Shown here piece after piece: positions 11,866 to 24,054 of a DNA stretch of 64,000 nucleotides. A model generated the notes under the pieces. The model did not search any database, was not told the DNA's origin, and saw only the letters and a list, made by a program, of their open reading frames with translations. Position 1 is the stretch's first letter, and every line of letters starts with the position of its first letter. The stretch comes from Crambe crambe (lineage: Eukaryota > Porifera > Demospongiae > Poecilosclerida > Crambeidae), in the NCBI GenBank assembly GCA_963924555.1, contig OZ004584.1, forward strand, positions 5,951,001 through 6,015,000, written 5' to 3'. A program made the translations under genes and the position numbers.

Positions 11866-12411
11866 GGCTATTTTTATCTAGCTAATCAAAAAAGCTAGCA
11901 AAGTAGCTAACTAGATAAGCAATACTTATCACATCACCAGAAACCTTATTGGCTGATTATTGCATAGTTCATTAATACAACATTGTAACTCTTTGTCACA
12001 GTCATGTTGCTAATAGGCCTGCCTAGTCTGGTGACCCTTATTTCCGATGTAACCCTACGCCATCCCCATCATGGAGGGGATGACATTTACCATCAAATCA
12101 GCAACCTGTTGTTATACCTTTTAATCTATTATGTGCCATGGACTATAAGCCAATTCCACTCCCAGGTTATCAGAGATTTACGCCTGCTGCCGCCCTGCGA
12201 AATTAACTAGCCACCCCTAATAATTATTATAGGTGCAGATGGGAGGAAAAGTTAGAGAAGTAAATAAACCTGAGTGAGTTGATAGTCAAGTTGTGACAAA
12301 GGCTTGGTTGTAGAACATCTGCCAACTGCGCACGCGCAATTAGAAAATTAAATTTCACTTTCGCGCATGACCTTTGACCCTCATTACCGGAAGTGAAATT
12401 TGCAGTATAAT
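11866..12411. other. Intergenic up to the foldback element
   Basis: Contains no convincing ORF. Its right part holds GC-rich regulatory-looking motifs (separate entry) and ends with GTATAAT (12405-12411), the left copy of the foldback element's putative target duplication. Confidence 0.55.
12327..12395. promoter_or_regulatory. NRF1-like and ETS-like motifs, possibly a displaced promoter
   Basis: TGCGCACGCGCA (12327-12338) fits the NRF1 palindrome, and ACCGGAAGTG (12386-12395) fits an ETS site. Such pairs mark CpG-type animal promoters, but no gene starts here. The sorcin-like gene begins 91 bp beyond the far side of the adjacent 6.5-kb element. I infer these were its promoter elements before the insertion. 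Confidence 0.45.
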
Positions 12412-12699
12412 CAGGTATTATACTGATAGAATTTTAGGCTAGGACCCATTTCTAAGGACCTAAATGACGTCATCTTTAATTGATTTAACCCCATACATTC
12501 GGATTAAACGAGCTACTCAGTGCTACTCAGTGCTACTTACAGCTACTCAATAAGCTACTGGATGAAAATCTAGCTAAGTGGCATGGATCCAGGCAAGTGT
12601 AATATATCTAATACATTGAGGAAGGAGTATGAAGTAACCTCAGAGCATCTCACTTACTTCCATCAATGTAAAAGAGTAATATAATATTCAAGAAGAGGA

Positions 12700-15600
12700 A
12701 TGATCAAAAAAAATTAAGGACCCATGACCATTACTATCCTAAACGATAAGGTGCATTCTGTTCCAATGGTCACCAGTATCATCTATGCTAGTACAAACTA
12801 TATCAGCACTTGATAATTTATATCACTATTTCTAGTTGAGGAACATTGTTTTCTAAAAGAGGAGTTGATTAAGGACCCATGGCCGTTACTCTCCAAATAG
12901 ATAAGGTGTGTTCTGTTAAAATGGTCACCGGTATCCTCTATGCTAGTATAAGCTATATCTGCACTTGATGATCTATATCTCTATGAGGAACATTATTTTC
13001 TAGAAGAGGGGTTGATTAAGGACCCATGGCCATTACTATCCAAAAAGATAAGGTGCGTTATGTTCCAATTGTCACCAGTATCCTCTATGCTAGTACGAAG
13101 TATATCTGCACTTGATGATCTATATCTCTATTCCTAGTTGAGGAACATTGTTTTCTAGAAGAAGGGTTGATTAAGGACCCATGGTTGTTACTCTCCAAAA
13201 AGATAAGGTGTGTTCTGTTCCAATGGTCACCAGTATCCTCTATGCTAGTACAAATCATATCTGCACTTGATGATCTATATCTCTATTCCTAGTTGAGGAA
13301 CATTATTTTCTAGAAGAGGGGTTGATTAAGGACCCATGGCCGTTACTCTCCAAAAAGATAAGGTGTGTTATGTTCCAATTGTCACCAGTGTTTTCTATGC
13401 TAGTTAAAACCATATCTGCACTTGATGATCTATATCTCTATTCCTAGTTGAGGAACATTGTTTTCTAGAAGATGGGTTGATTAAGGACCCATGGTTGTTA
13501 CTCTCCAAAAAGATAAGGTGTGTTCTGTTCCAATGGTCACCAGTATCCTCTATGCTAGTACAAACTATATCTGCACTTGATGATCTATATCTCTATTCGT
13601 AGTTGAGGAACATTGTTTTCTAGAAGAGGAGTTGATTAAGGACCCATGGCCGTTACTCTCCAAAAAGATAAGGTGCGTTCTGTTCCAATGGTCACCATTA
13701 TCCTCTATGCTAGTACGAAGTATATCTGCACTTGATGATCTATATCTCTATTCCTAGTTGAGGAACATTGTTTTCTAGAAGAAGGGTTGATTAAGGACCC
13801 ATGGTTGTTACTCTCCAAAAAGATAAGGTGTGTTCTGTTCCAATGGTCACCAGTATCCTCTATGCTAGTACAAATCATATCTGCACTTGATGATCTATAT
13901 CTCTATTCCTAGTTGAGGAACATTATTTTCTAGAAGAGGGGTTGATTAAGGACCCATGGCCGTTACTCTCCAAAAAGATAAGGTATATTCTGTTTAAATG
14001 GTCACCAGTATCCTCTATGCTATATCTGCACTTGATGATCTATATTTCTATTCCTAGTTGAGGAACATTGTTTTCTAGAAGAGGAGTTGATTAAGGACCC
14101 ATGGCCGTTACTCTCCAAAAGGATAAGGTGTGTTCTGTTCAAATGGTCAGCAGTATCCTCCATACCATATCTGCACTTGATGATCTATATCTCTATTCCT
14201 AGTTGAGGAACATTGTTTTCTAGAAGGAGTTGATTAAGGACCCATGGCCGTTACTCTCCAAAAAGATAAGGTATATTCTGTTTAAATGGTCACCAGTATC
14301 CTCTATGCTAGTACTAACTATATCTGCACTTGATGATGTATATCTCTATTCCTAGTTGAGGAACATTATTTCTAAAAGATTAAGGACCCATGGCCGTTAC
14401 TCTCCAAAAAGATAAAGTGTGTTCTGTTCAAATGGTCACCAGTATCCTCTATGCTAGTACTAACTATATCTGCACTTGATGATGTATATCTCTATTCCTA
14501 GTTGAGGAACATTGTTTACTAGAAGAGGGGCTGATTAAGGACCCATGGCTGTTACTCTTTGAAAAGATAAGGTGCATTCTGTTCCAATGGTCACCAGTAT
14601 TCTCTATGCTAGTTAAAACTATATCTGCATTTGACGATTTATATCTCTATTCCTAGTTGAGGAACATTGTTTTCTAGAAGAGGGGTTGATTAAGGATCCA
14701 TGGGCCGTTACTCTCCAAAAAGATAAGGTGTGTTCTGTTCAAATGGTCACCAGTATCCTCTATGCTAGTACAAACTATATCTGCACTTGATGATCTATAT
14801 CTCTATTCCTAGTTGAGGAACATTGTTTACTAGAAGAGGGGCTGATTAAGGACCCATGGCTGTTACTATTCGAAAAGATAAGGTGCGTTCTGTTCCAATC
14901 GTCACCAGTATTCTCTATGCTAGTTAAAACCATATCTGCACTTGACGATTTATATTTCTATTCCTAGTTGAGGAACATTGTTTTCTAGAAGAGGAGTTGA
15001 TTAAGGACCCATGGCCGTTACTCTCTAAAAAGATAAGGTGCGTTCTGTTCCAATGGTCAAACTATATCTGCATTTTAATGATCTATGATCTATATCTCTA
15101 TTCCTAGTTGAGGAACATTGTTTTCTATAAGAGGGGTTGATTAAGGACCCATGGCCGTTACTCTCCAAAATGTTTTGTTCAAATGGTCACCAGTACCGTC
15201 TTTGCTAGTACAAACTATATCTGCACTTGGTGATCTATATCTCTATTCCTAGTTGAGGAACATTGTTTTCTAGAAGAGGAGTTGATTAAGGACCCATGGC
15301 CGTTACTCTCCAAAAGGATAAGGTGTGTTCTGTTCAAATGGTCAGCAGTATCCTCCATACCATATCTGCACTTGATGATCTATATCTCTATTCCTAGTTG
15401 AGGAACATTGTTTTCTAGAAGGAGTTGATTAAGGACCCATGGCCGTTACTCTCCAAAAAGATAAGGTATATTCTGTTACTCTCCAAAAAGATAAGGTATA
15501 TTCTGTTTAAATGGTCACCAGTATCCTCTATGCTATATCTGCACTTGATGATCTATATTTCTATTCCTAGTTGAGGAACATTGTTTTCTAGAAGAGGAGT

Positions 15601-16320
15601 TGATTAAGGACCCATGGCCATTACTCTCCAAAAAGATAAGGTGCGTTCTGTTCAAATGGGCACCAGTACCCTCTATGCTAGTACGAATTATATCTGCACT
15701 TGATGATCTATATCTCTCTTCCTAGTTAAGGAACATCGTTTCTAGAAGAGGGACCCATGGCCGTTACTCTCCAAAAGATAAGGTGCATTCTGTTCAAATG
15801 GTCACCATTATCCTTTAAGCTAGTACAAACTATATCTGCACTTGATGATCTATTTCTCTATTCCTAGTTGAGGAACATTGTTTTCTAGAAGAGGAGTTGA
15901 TTAAGGACCCATAGCCATTACTCTCCAAAAAAATAAGGTGTGTTCTGTTCCAATGGTCACCATTATCCTTTAAGCTAGTACAAACTATATCTGCACTTGA
16001 CAATTTATATCTCTATTCCTAGTTGAGGAACATTGTTTTCTATAAGAGGGGTTGATTAAGGACCCATGGCCGTTACTCTCCAAAAAGATAAGGTGTGTTT
16101 TGTTCGAATGGTCACCAGTACCCTCTTTGCTAGTACAAACTATATCTGCACTTGGTGATCTATATCTCTATTCCTAGTTGAGGAACATTGTTTTCTAGAA
16201 GAGGGGTTGATTAAGGACCCATGACCGTTATGTTCAGGTATGCTTGGTCACCAGTATCCTCTATGTTAGTACAAATCATCTGCACTTCATGATCTATCTT
16301 TCTATATATCTAGTTGAGGA
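12700..16320 (+). repeat. Left-arm tandem array, ~155-bp unit, about 24 copies
   Basis: Each unit contains TTGATTAAGGACCCATGG, CCGTTACTCTCCAAAAAGAT, TCACCAGTATCCTCTATGC and CTATTCCTAGTTGAGGAACA. Unit starts include 12864, 13011, 13166, 13321, 13476, 13631, 13786 and 13941, mostly spaced 155 bp, with some 141-147-bp shortened variants. No coding frame is maintained. Confidence 0.95.
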
Positions 16321-16493
16321 ACTCATGGCTGTTTTACTACTGAGCAGTGAGATGAGTGAATTCTTTGCCGCCTGATTGAAAAACTTCTGCCACTTCTGTG
16401 AAACTGGATGCTGTTCATTTTTTTCTATGATTACTTGCTAGCAAGCAAATTCTATATCATGACTTCATCATGAAATTTAAGGAGTGATGTACA

Positions 16494-17010
16494 TCAAGTA
16501 ATGGGGTGGAAACATGTATGGTATTCTGGTGCCCTGAACTCTGGTTGGTAGCATCCAACGTCCCTGAACTCTGGTTGGTAGCATCCAACGTTCAGCATGA
16601 AATGTGCAAGTAATGGGGTGGAAACGTGTATGGTAGTCTGGTGCCCTGAACTCTGGTTGGTAGCATCATGAAATGTAGCATTCAGCAGGTAATGGGGTGG
16701 AAACGTGTGGTGCCCTGAACTCTGGTTGGTAGCATCCAACGTTCAGCATGAAATGTAGCATTCAGCAGGTGATGGGGTGGAAACGTGTATGGTAGTCTGG
16801 TGCCCTGAACTCTGGTTGGTAGCATCCAACGTTCAGCATGAAATGTAGCATTCAGCAGGTGATGGGGTGGAAACGTGTATGGTAGTCTGGTGCCCTGAAC
16901 TCTGGTTGGTAGCATCCAACGTTCAGCATGAAATGTAGCATTCAGCAGGTGATGGGGTGGAAACGTGTATGGTAGTCTGGTGCCCTGAACTCTGGTTGGT
17001 AGCATCCAAT
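16494..17010. repeat. 90-bp tandem repeat in the core of the foldback element
   Basis: About six copies. The last three units are 90 bp apart (GATGGGGTGGAAACGTGTAT at 16771, 16861, 16951); the first copies are shortened. Shared text includes CTGAACTCTGGTTGGTAGCA and CAACGTTCAGCATGAAATG. The minus-strand ORFs here are only repeat translation. Confidence 0.95.
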
Positions 17011-17319
17011 GTAGTCAGCATTCAAGTGCATGGGTACACCATGTATTCATCAAAGGTATGTAATTAAGAGTACATTTCTGCTGTTAATTAAAATAATCAT
17101 TTTGTGTGTGTGTGTTTTTTTTGTTGTTGTTTTTTTTGGAGTCAGATTTCTCAGTAGCTGGTGGTAGAGAAGTTCTCTTCAGGGATAATTTCTGAATCAG
17201 CAAGTCTTGATCATTGTAGCATTTTATATGATTGTACCTCCTCCTATTATTGCACATACAGGGAAGCTCAACTCCATCTGAGTGTCCTGGGCACGAGAAA
17301 GAGATATAGATCATCAAGT

Positions 17320-18640
17320 GCAGATATGGTTTGTACTAGCATAGAGGATACTGGTGACCATTGGAACAGAACACACCTTATCTTTTTGGAGAGTAATGGC
17401 CATGGGTCCTTAATCAACTCCTTTTCTAGAAAACAATGTTCCTCAACTAGGAATAGAGATATAGATCATCAAGTGCAGATATAGTTTGTACTAGCATAGA
17501 GGATAATGGTGACCATTGGAACAGAACACACCTTATCTTTGGAGAGTAACGGCCATGGGTCCTAATCTTTTAGAAAATAATGTTCCTCAACTAGAAATAG
17601 AGATATAGATCATCAAGTGCAGATATAGTTTGTACTAGCGTAGAGGATACTGGTGACCATTTGAACAGAACACACCTTATCTTTTTGGAGAGTAACAGCC
17701 ATGGGTCCTTAATCAACCCATCTTCTAGAAAACAATATTCCTCAACTAGGAATAGAGATATAGATCATCAAGTGCAGATATGGTTTTAACTAGCATAGAA
17801 AACACTGGTGACAATTGGAACATAACACACCTTATCTTTTTGGAGAGTAACAGCCATGGGTCCTTAATCAACCCATCTTCTAGAAAACAATGTTCCTCAA
17901 CTAGGAATAGAGATATAGATCATCAAGTGCAGATATGGTTTTAACTAGCATAGAAAACACTGGTGACAATTGGAACATAACACACCTTATCTTTTTGGAG
18001 AGTAACGGCCATGGGTCCTTAATCAACCCCTCTTCTAGAAAATAATGTTCCTCAACTAGGAATAGAGATATAGATCATCAAGTGCAGATATGATTTGTAC
18101 TAGCATAGAGGATACTGGTGACCATTGGAACAGAACACACCTTATCTTTTTGGAGAGTAACAACCATGGGTCCTTAATCAACCCTTCTTCTAGAAAACAA
18201 TGTTCCTCAACTAGGAATAGAGATATAGATCATCAAGTGCAGATATACTTCGTACTAGCATAGAGGATACTGGTGACAATTGGAACATAACGCACCTTAT
18301 CTTTTTGGATAGTAATGGCCATGGGTCCTTAATCAACCCCTCTTCTAGAAAATAATGTTCCTCATAGAGATATAGATCATCAAGTGCAGATATAGCTTAT
18401 ACTAGCATAGAGGATACCGGTGACCATTTGAACAGAACACACCTTATCTATTTGGAGAGTAACGGCCATGGGTCCTTAATCAACTCCTCTTTTAGAAAAC
18501 AATGTTCCTCAACTAGAAATAGTGATATAAATTATCAAGTGCTGATATAGTTTGTACTAGCATAGATGATACTGGTGACCATTGGAACAGAATGCACCTT
18601 ATAGTTTAGGATAGTAATGGTCATGGGTCCTTAATTTTTT
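17320..18640 (-). repeat. Right-arm tandem array, inverted ~155-bp units, about 9 copies
   Basis: Reverse complement of the left-arm unit (CCATGGGTCCTTAATCAA recurs every ~155 bp). Private variants match the left arm unit by unit from the outside. For example, the shortened unit with CTATGAGGAACATT occurs at left 12983 and again near right 18360. The two arms therefore descend from one array and differ in copy number. Confidence 0.95.
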
Positions 18641-19033
18641 TTTGATCATTCCTCTTCTTGAATATTATATTACTCTTTTACATTGATGGAATAAGTGAGA
18701 TGCTCTGAGGTTACTTCATACTCCTTCCTCAATGTATTAGATATATTACACTTGCCTGGATCCATGCCACTTAGCTAGATTTTCATCCAGTAGCTTATTG
18801 AGTAGCTGTAAGTAGCACTGAGTAGCACTGAGTAGCTCGTTTAATCCGAATGTATGGGGTTAAATCAATTAAAGATGACGTCATTTAGGTCCTTAGAAAT
18901 GGGTCCTAGCCTAAAATTCTATCAGTATAATACCTGGTATAATAGGCGTGCCACCCTGTGACTAGCTATTTAAAAGTTTAGGTACCTCAAATTCACTCGC
19001 TGTGTGTGTTGCTTCCGAATCCTTTATCAAAAA

Positions 19034-21218
19034 ATGGCGTATCCACCACAGACGGTAAGTAAACTAACCTAGTTCTGGAAAACTTGATTACTGATTTTTT
19101 TGCTCGCAGCAAGATCCACTGTGGCCCTACTTCTACCAAGTGGCAGGTCAAGATGGACAAATAGATCCAGAAGAACTGCAACGCTGTCTTACCGCTTCAG
19201 GGATAGGCGGCAGCTACCAGCCCTTCAGCAAGGAGACTTGCATCATCATGATCAATATGCTGGATAGGGACTATTCTGGAAAGATGGGCTTCACTGAGTT
19301 CAAGGAGCTGTGGACATGCCTCAATCAATGGAAGGTAATCATAACAGCCTGACACGAGACAAAATGTTGGATATCCAAAATATCCAGGCAGAACTGCTGT
19401 TTAACTGGCCAATTTCCCGTTGGCCTGATACTAAATAGAGTTGGAAACAGAAGTTCATTTCCTTCCAGAGTGGCCCGGTGCAAATGTCATGCAACTATTT
19501 GGCCTTGAGTTAGTGTCGAGTATGCACAGTGCTGTACAGAGTTGCTCTTTGGTGGTATACTTGGTCCTGGGTTAGTGTAATGATTTGGTATACTAGGCCC
19601 TGGTGTTAGTGTTAGTGCTCAGCTGTACAGAGCAAGTGGTTTGGTATACTTGGTCCTGGGTTCGTGTCAGAGTATAATACAGATGATTTGGTATACTTGG
19701 TCCTGGGTTCGTGTCAGAGTATAATTTCAGATGATTTGGTATACTTGGTCCTTGGTTCGTGTCAGAGTATAATTTCAGATAATTTGGTATACTTGGTCCT
19801 GGGTTCATGTCAGAGTATGATACAAATGATTTGGTACACTTGGTCCTGGGTTCATGTCAGAGTATAATACAGTGCTGTACAGAGCAAATATCAACTATGC
19901 TTGGTTATAAGGCCTTAGGTTAGCAGAATTCTCCCCAGGAGCGGTGCTTGAATATTCTTGTGGCTACATTTTGAAATGATTCTTTTATCTAACCTTGGTA
20001 AGAAGCATGAACTTCAAACTTTGGTATATGACTTTTAGCATACCCTTAAGATTAAGTTTGGAGGGAATACACTGAACCATGTGTGAAATGCAGGGACCAA
20101 CTTTCAAGCTGTGACATCATTTGTAGCCAAGCCCCAGTACCCAAAAAGCCAATATACTGAGGAATGATTTTTCCACTTTAATAGAGCTCTAGGTTTCATT
20201 AAAAAATTCTTGATGTTTTGGTCTGGTGCTCAGGCTTTCCTCAGGGGATGGCCTTCAATTTCATGTTTTAAGGTATCAAATGCTATAATGTAAACTCTGT
20301 GTTGTATAATCAAAAATATAGACTACTTTCATGGGCTTGTTGAACCAGGCCCTCGTCTCCTTTGGCTACAACCTCTCCCCTCAGGCAGTGGGTGTCCTCA
20401 CTCGTCGCTACGGGTCCAGTGGCCGGATAGCTTTCGATGCCTTTGTTGCACTGTGTGTGCGTCTCAGAATGCTCACAAGTAAGTTGATGAGTTGCACTCT
20501 AGCCTCGTACCCAGACCTGCTTTTCTCGTATGTACTCTGTGAAAAAAAAAAAAAAAAAAGCAGGTCTAGGGACAAGGGCTAGCCATAGATCTAGAAAATG
20601 AAACCTCAGACCCAATCATGCAATTACAGAGTTTAGTTAAGGATAGCATAATTGTATGCTATAAGAATTGGCTATAAGAATTAGTGTACCAAATGCAGAC
20701 ATAATTGTAGTAAATTGTAGTAATCTTTGATATCCTGTTCCTGTGACCTGCAGCTGGTCAGGTTTTACTGTTTTAAGGGCGGAGTGTAGAATTCCTTCAG
20801 TATTATTTTCAGTGGGGGGATTCGTGTACTAAAATGTACCACCAACTTCTATTGAACTGTTAACTTATGTTATTTTATACACATAGGAGGCTACTTAACA
20901 TAACAAAGTGATTGGGTAAAGCACTTGAATGACTGAGGCAATAGTAGTGTATGTATCTAGGGACCAACAATGACTCCTGTGGTGTTTCTTCCATCTTTTT
21001 TAACTTAACCCCTGAAATGGGGACACCTCTCTAATCAGGACACTTTTCGCTGGTCCCAAAGGTGTCCGCATTTTAGAGGTTCCACTGTAATCATCCATTA
21101 ATGAACACACACACACACACACACACACACAGCTCAGTTCCAGCAGCGAGACACAGCGAGGAATGGAACGGCAACCCTCCGCTACGACGACTTCATCCAG
21201 ATCGCCATGAGCACTTAA
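19034..21218 (+). CDS. Sorcin/grancalcin-like penta-EF-hand protein
   Basis: Four exons: 19034-19054, 19110-19334, 20322-20478, 21133-21218 (162 residues; vertebrate sorcin about 198). The ATG sits in AAAATGGCG. The N-terminus MAYPPQT-QDPLW is sorcin-like, but the usual Gly/Pro-rich tail is absent. EF1 ([12 protein letters not shown]) and EF2 ([13 protein letters not shown]) are intact. Exon 3 should carry EF3, but WKTTFMGL runs straight into [15 protein letters not shown]: exactly the 12-residue calcium loop is missing relative to sorcin. EF4 ([11 protein letters not shown]) and the EF5 dimer helix (RRD-like RDTARNG, YDDFIQ) follow. The family acts as cytosolic calcium sensors that move to membranes and target proteins such as ryanodine receptors. 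Loss of the EF3 loop should weaken calcium response. The last acceptor lies directly in a (CA)n tract. Confidence 0.85.
19550..19870. repeat. 47-48-bp minisatellite in intron 2 of the sorcin-like gene
   Basis: Units TTGGTATACTTGGTCCTGGG...GTGTCAGAGTATAAT begin at 19641, 19688, 19736, 19784 and 19831, with degenerate copies upstream. ORFs on both strands are repeat artefacts. Confidence 0.9.
20499..20584. repeat. Short foldback repeat in intron 3 of the sorcin-like gene
   Basis: CTAGCCTCGTACCCAGACCT is mirrored by AGGTCTAGGGACAAGGGCTAG around a poly-A loop. A related arrangement (CTAGCCTTGTAC ... GTATATACAAGGCTAG) occurs near 23664-23735, so this is probably a small repeat family. Confidence 0.6.
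21004..21087. mobile_element. Tigger/pogo-like MITE fragment
   Basis: Read on the minus strand the end is CAGTGGAACCTCTAAAATGC, resembling Tigger/pogo termini, next to TA. The internal phrase GGACACCTCTCTAATCAGGA recurs several times at about 22705-22845 inside a WDR12 intron, indicating a dispersed family. Confidence 0.5.
21105..21131. repeat. (AC)n microsatellite forming a 3' splice site
   Basis: ACACAC... runs directly into the AG acceptor of sorcin exon 4, with no pyrimidine tract between. Confidence 0.9.
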
Positions 21219-21399
21219 GAAAGAAACTCGGTACTCTAATTAATCGTAGCTCCTATTTTTACTTACATAATTGGAATTGACCTTTTTTTTTTAAAGTATT
21301 GATTTTGTACTTTTGTGCTGTTCTCAAGATTATTATTATTATTAAACAAGTTTCTATAGATAAATTGGTAGTGGATTATTTTGACTACAATACCTGCGT

Positions 21400-23991
21400 C
21401 TATGAAAATTGAAAAGTCCTCAGTTTGTGGTCAGTACCGCCGCTAAAAAAACACTGAAAAAGAAAGGAAAGTGAATGAAAGATAAAGTATTATTCAAGCT
21501 ACACTGTCGTACCAATCACGAAAATGTCAACCAAAATGGCCGTACCCTATTCAACCCTCAAGCATGTAATGATAAAGATACTTTTTGATCTGACATTTTG
21601 TCCAGACAACTCAAACTCTCAGCCTATGGTTGGACATTTATCAGTTTGATTGGTTGGAAAATGTCAGATGACAGGTTATTATAATGGAGCATCATGCTTA
21701 GTATGTATAATGGGGAGAGTCCTATTAATTAGAGAGCTGTCTTCCTCTTTACTTAGTATGTATAATGGGTAATTAGAGAGCTGTCTTTCCTCTTTACTGC
21801 AGTAAATATTTAGCACTAAGTTGCTATGGAATCATTAGAGGGAAAGTTCCTGAGCTGTCCTTAATGTGAATTTATTATGGAATGGACTAGAGAGAAATTC
21901 CAAGCTGTCTTTACTCTGAAGGCTACAGTGGAATCATTCAGTGAATTTAGCATTAAGTTACTATGTGGATGACAGGGATGGTTCTGTTAATTAGAGAGCA
22001 GTCCTTATTTGGAGGAGTAAAATTACACATACAGTTCTGCGCATACCTTTGGATCTGACCAATCACAGCACAGGACCTTTCCCTCGTGAGCCAGTACAGT
22101 GAAGAGAGGTTTCTTGGTGCTTCTCGTGTCCCATAGCCTCAGGGTGGAGTCGTACGAGCCGGACAGGAGGTGATAGGGGTCGCAGGGACTCCATTTAACA
22201 CACACCACCCACCCATTGTGGGATGAGAGGGACGATTGGATCACGGAACTCTCTGAGGAATGTGGTGGGGTGGAGGAGATGGGGGAGAAAGGAAGGGAGG
22301 GGTGGGGTGGGGGTAAGGCGGGGAAAGGAATGAGGGTGGGGAAATTAACGGGGAAAGGAAAGGAGGATGGGCTAGAGGTAAGTAGCACATTTTAATTTTA
22401 CTCAATTACCCTTCTGCCTGGGATCCCACAGTCGCACGAATTTATCCGAGTTTCCCGAAGCTATCAAATGGTTTAGTTCACTCCAGTCAATGCTGTGGAA
22501 CACTTTGGACCCATTCTACGTGTATGATTATAATATTATTACAGCAGTGATTAATTTAAAAATTGCAGGGAAGGGGAGGCAGGAGGGAGGGAGGGAGGAG
22601 TCATTGCTATCAGGATCCAAGGCTCACTAATAACAGGACATTTTCCAGTCAATTTCTTCATTTATCTGGTCATTTTCTGCCTTTGTCTGACCAATTTTTC
22701 ACATCTCTAATGAAGACACCTCTCTAATCAGGAAAGACATTAAGACACCTCTCTACCCCTCTATTTAGGACACCTCTCTAATCAGGACACCCCAATAAGG
22801 ACATCTCCTTATCCCTCTATTCAGGACACCTCTCTAATTAGGACTGCATTAAACTAACCAGTGTTATCTTATTGACTCCATTGGCCACATCCCACACACG
22901 AATACAGTTATCCCAGCCACCTGTGATGATGTCATTGCCAAGCTCTGCCCCATTCTCCACCCCCTCACCAGCCCACACCACTGCTGTGACGGATTTAGTG
23001 TGACCCTTCAAAGTGACTAAGGGTGTACGTGTGGTGGCTCTGGGCTGAGATTCAGATCCAAATTTGGGTTTCTTTGCAGGAAGGTCTGATTCCTGTTCCA
23101 CTTCATCCAATGGAACATCATCTGGAACTGAAGTTATAGTTGTGATACCAATAATATCAAAAAATTGGTTAAAGAATGACTTACCAGTGGACCAAATCTT
23201 GACATAGCTGTCCCAAGAAACACTGCAAAACTGAGAAAACAAGACATTGCAATGTAGCTTAATAGTTAGGCCATTGAGTTCATCACCACCTCCCTCATCT
23301 GATAAATAGAGGCATTTGAGCCCAAATAGCTAGTTGGTAAAACCTCAGCATTTTTGCCCTTAAATTTCCTTCGGAAATCTTGTGCCGAAAAAGAGCAGTG
23401 ACCTTATTTTCCTCACTCACCTTTGACTTGTCTGAGCTAACATCGATGGCTTCCACAGACCCAGCATGACCTTTGCACTGATGAACTAAAGTCACATGCC
23501 CCGTGGGGGAATCCCCATCGCCAGCCTCATCTGTGTGTAAGGTCAGCCGCCAAAGCAACACATTCTGGTCTTGAGAAGCACTGAGAAACAAGTATTCTCC
23601 ATCACCTGGAATTTAAAGCAGTTAAGATCACTAGAATGATAGTTGAGATAATCCAAGGAAAATTAACTCTAGCCTTGTACACAGGATTGCTTTTTCTGTG
23701 GAGAGAAATGTGCCTGGTATATACAAGGCTAGGAAAACCCCAGCAGATAGCTGAAAGATTCGATCCAGTCCATATCAAATTTGCAAAAATTGGAATGTGA
23801 ATCATATGAATAAATCTACCCCACAAGACTTCCCGCTATAATAATGGTATAGAGTCTTCCTGAACCTTATCCCTCACTGACCTTCAGATATCCATCTCAC
23901 TGCTTTGATCGGAGCAGTATGACCTTCAGCCTCACAAATCAGGTCACCTAAAGTGCACAATTGGTGGAGCTATCACATATGAAGGCATACA

Positions 23992-24054
<63 letters not shown>

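Larger units (their letters stand above)
12412..18936. mobile_element. 6.5-kb foldback DNA element with long tandem-repeat inverted arms
   Basis: The ends are inverted: CAGGTATTATACTGATAG on the left and its complement CAGTATAATACCTG on the right. The outer ~500 bp of each side are near-identical inverted copies, including a degenerate GCTACTCAGT subrepeat and a stretch containing ATGACGTCAT-type sequence. Both flanks carry GTATAAT (12405-12411, 18937-18943), a probable 7-bp target duplication. The left arm is a ~3.6-kb array of a ~155-bp unit, the right arm ~1.3 kb of the same unit reversed. The core has a separate 90-bp array and about 300 bp of unique DNA. I see no transposase, so it must be mobilised in trans. 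The architecture is that of Foldback-type elements; superfamily unknown. Confidence 0.85.

Noticed and set aside
16494-17005. Minus-strand ORFs with repeated LPTRVQGTRLPYT peptides
   Set aside because: Translation of the 90-bp repeat; the 90-bp period keeps any frame open.
17161-17484. Plus-strand ORF at the start of the right foldback arm
   Set aside because: Runs into the satellite array and has no conserved content.
12700-18640. Possible CRISPR array (regular repeats)
   Set aside because: The whole 155-bp unit repeats with no unique spacers, and the context is eukaryotic.
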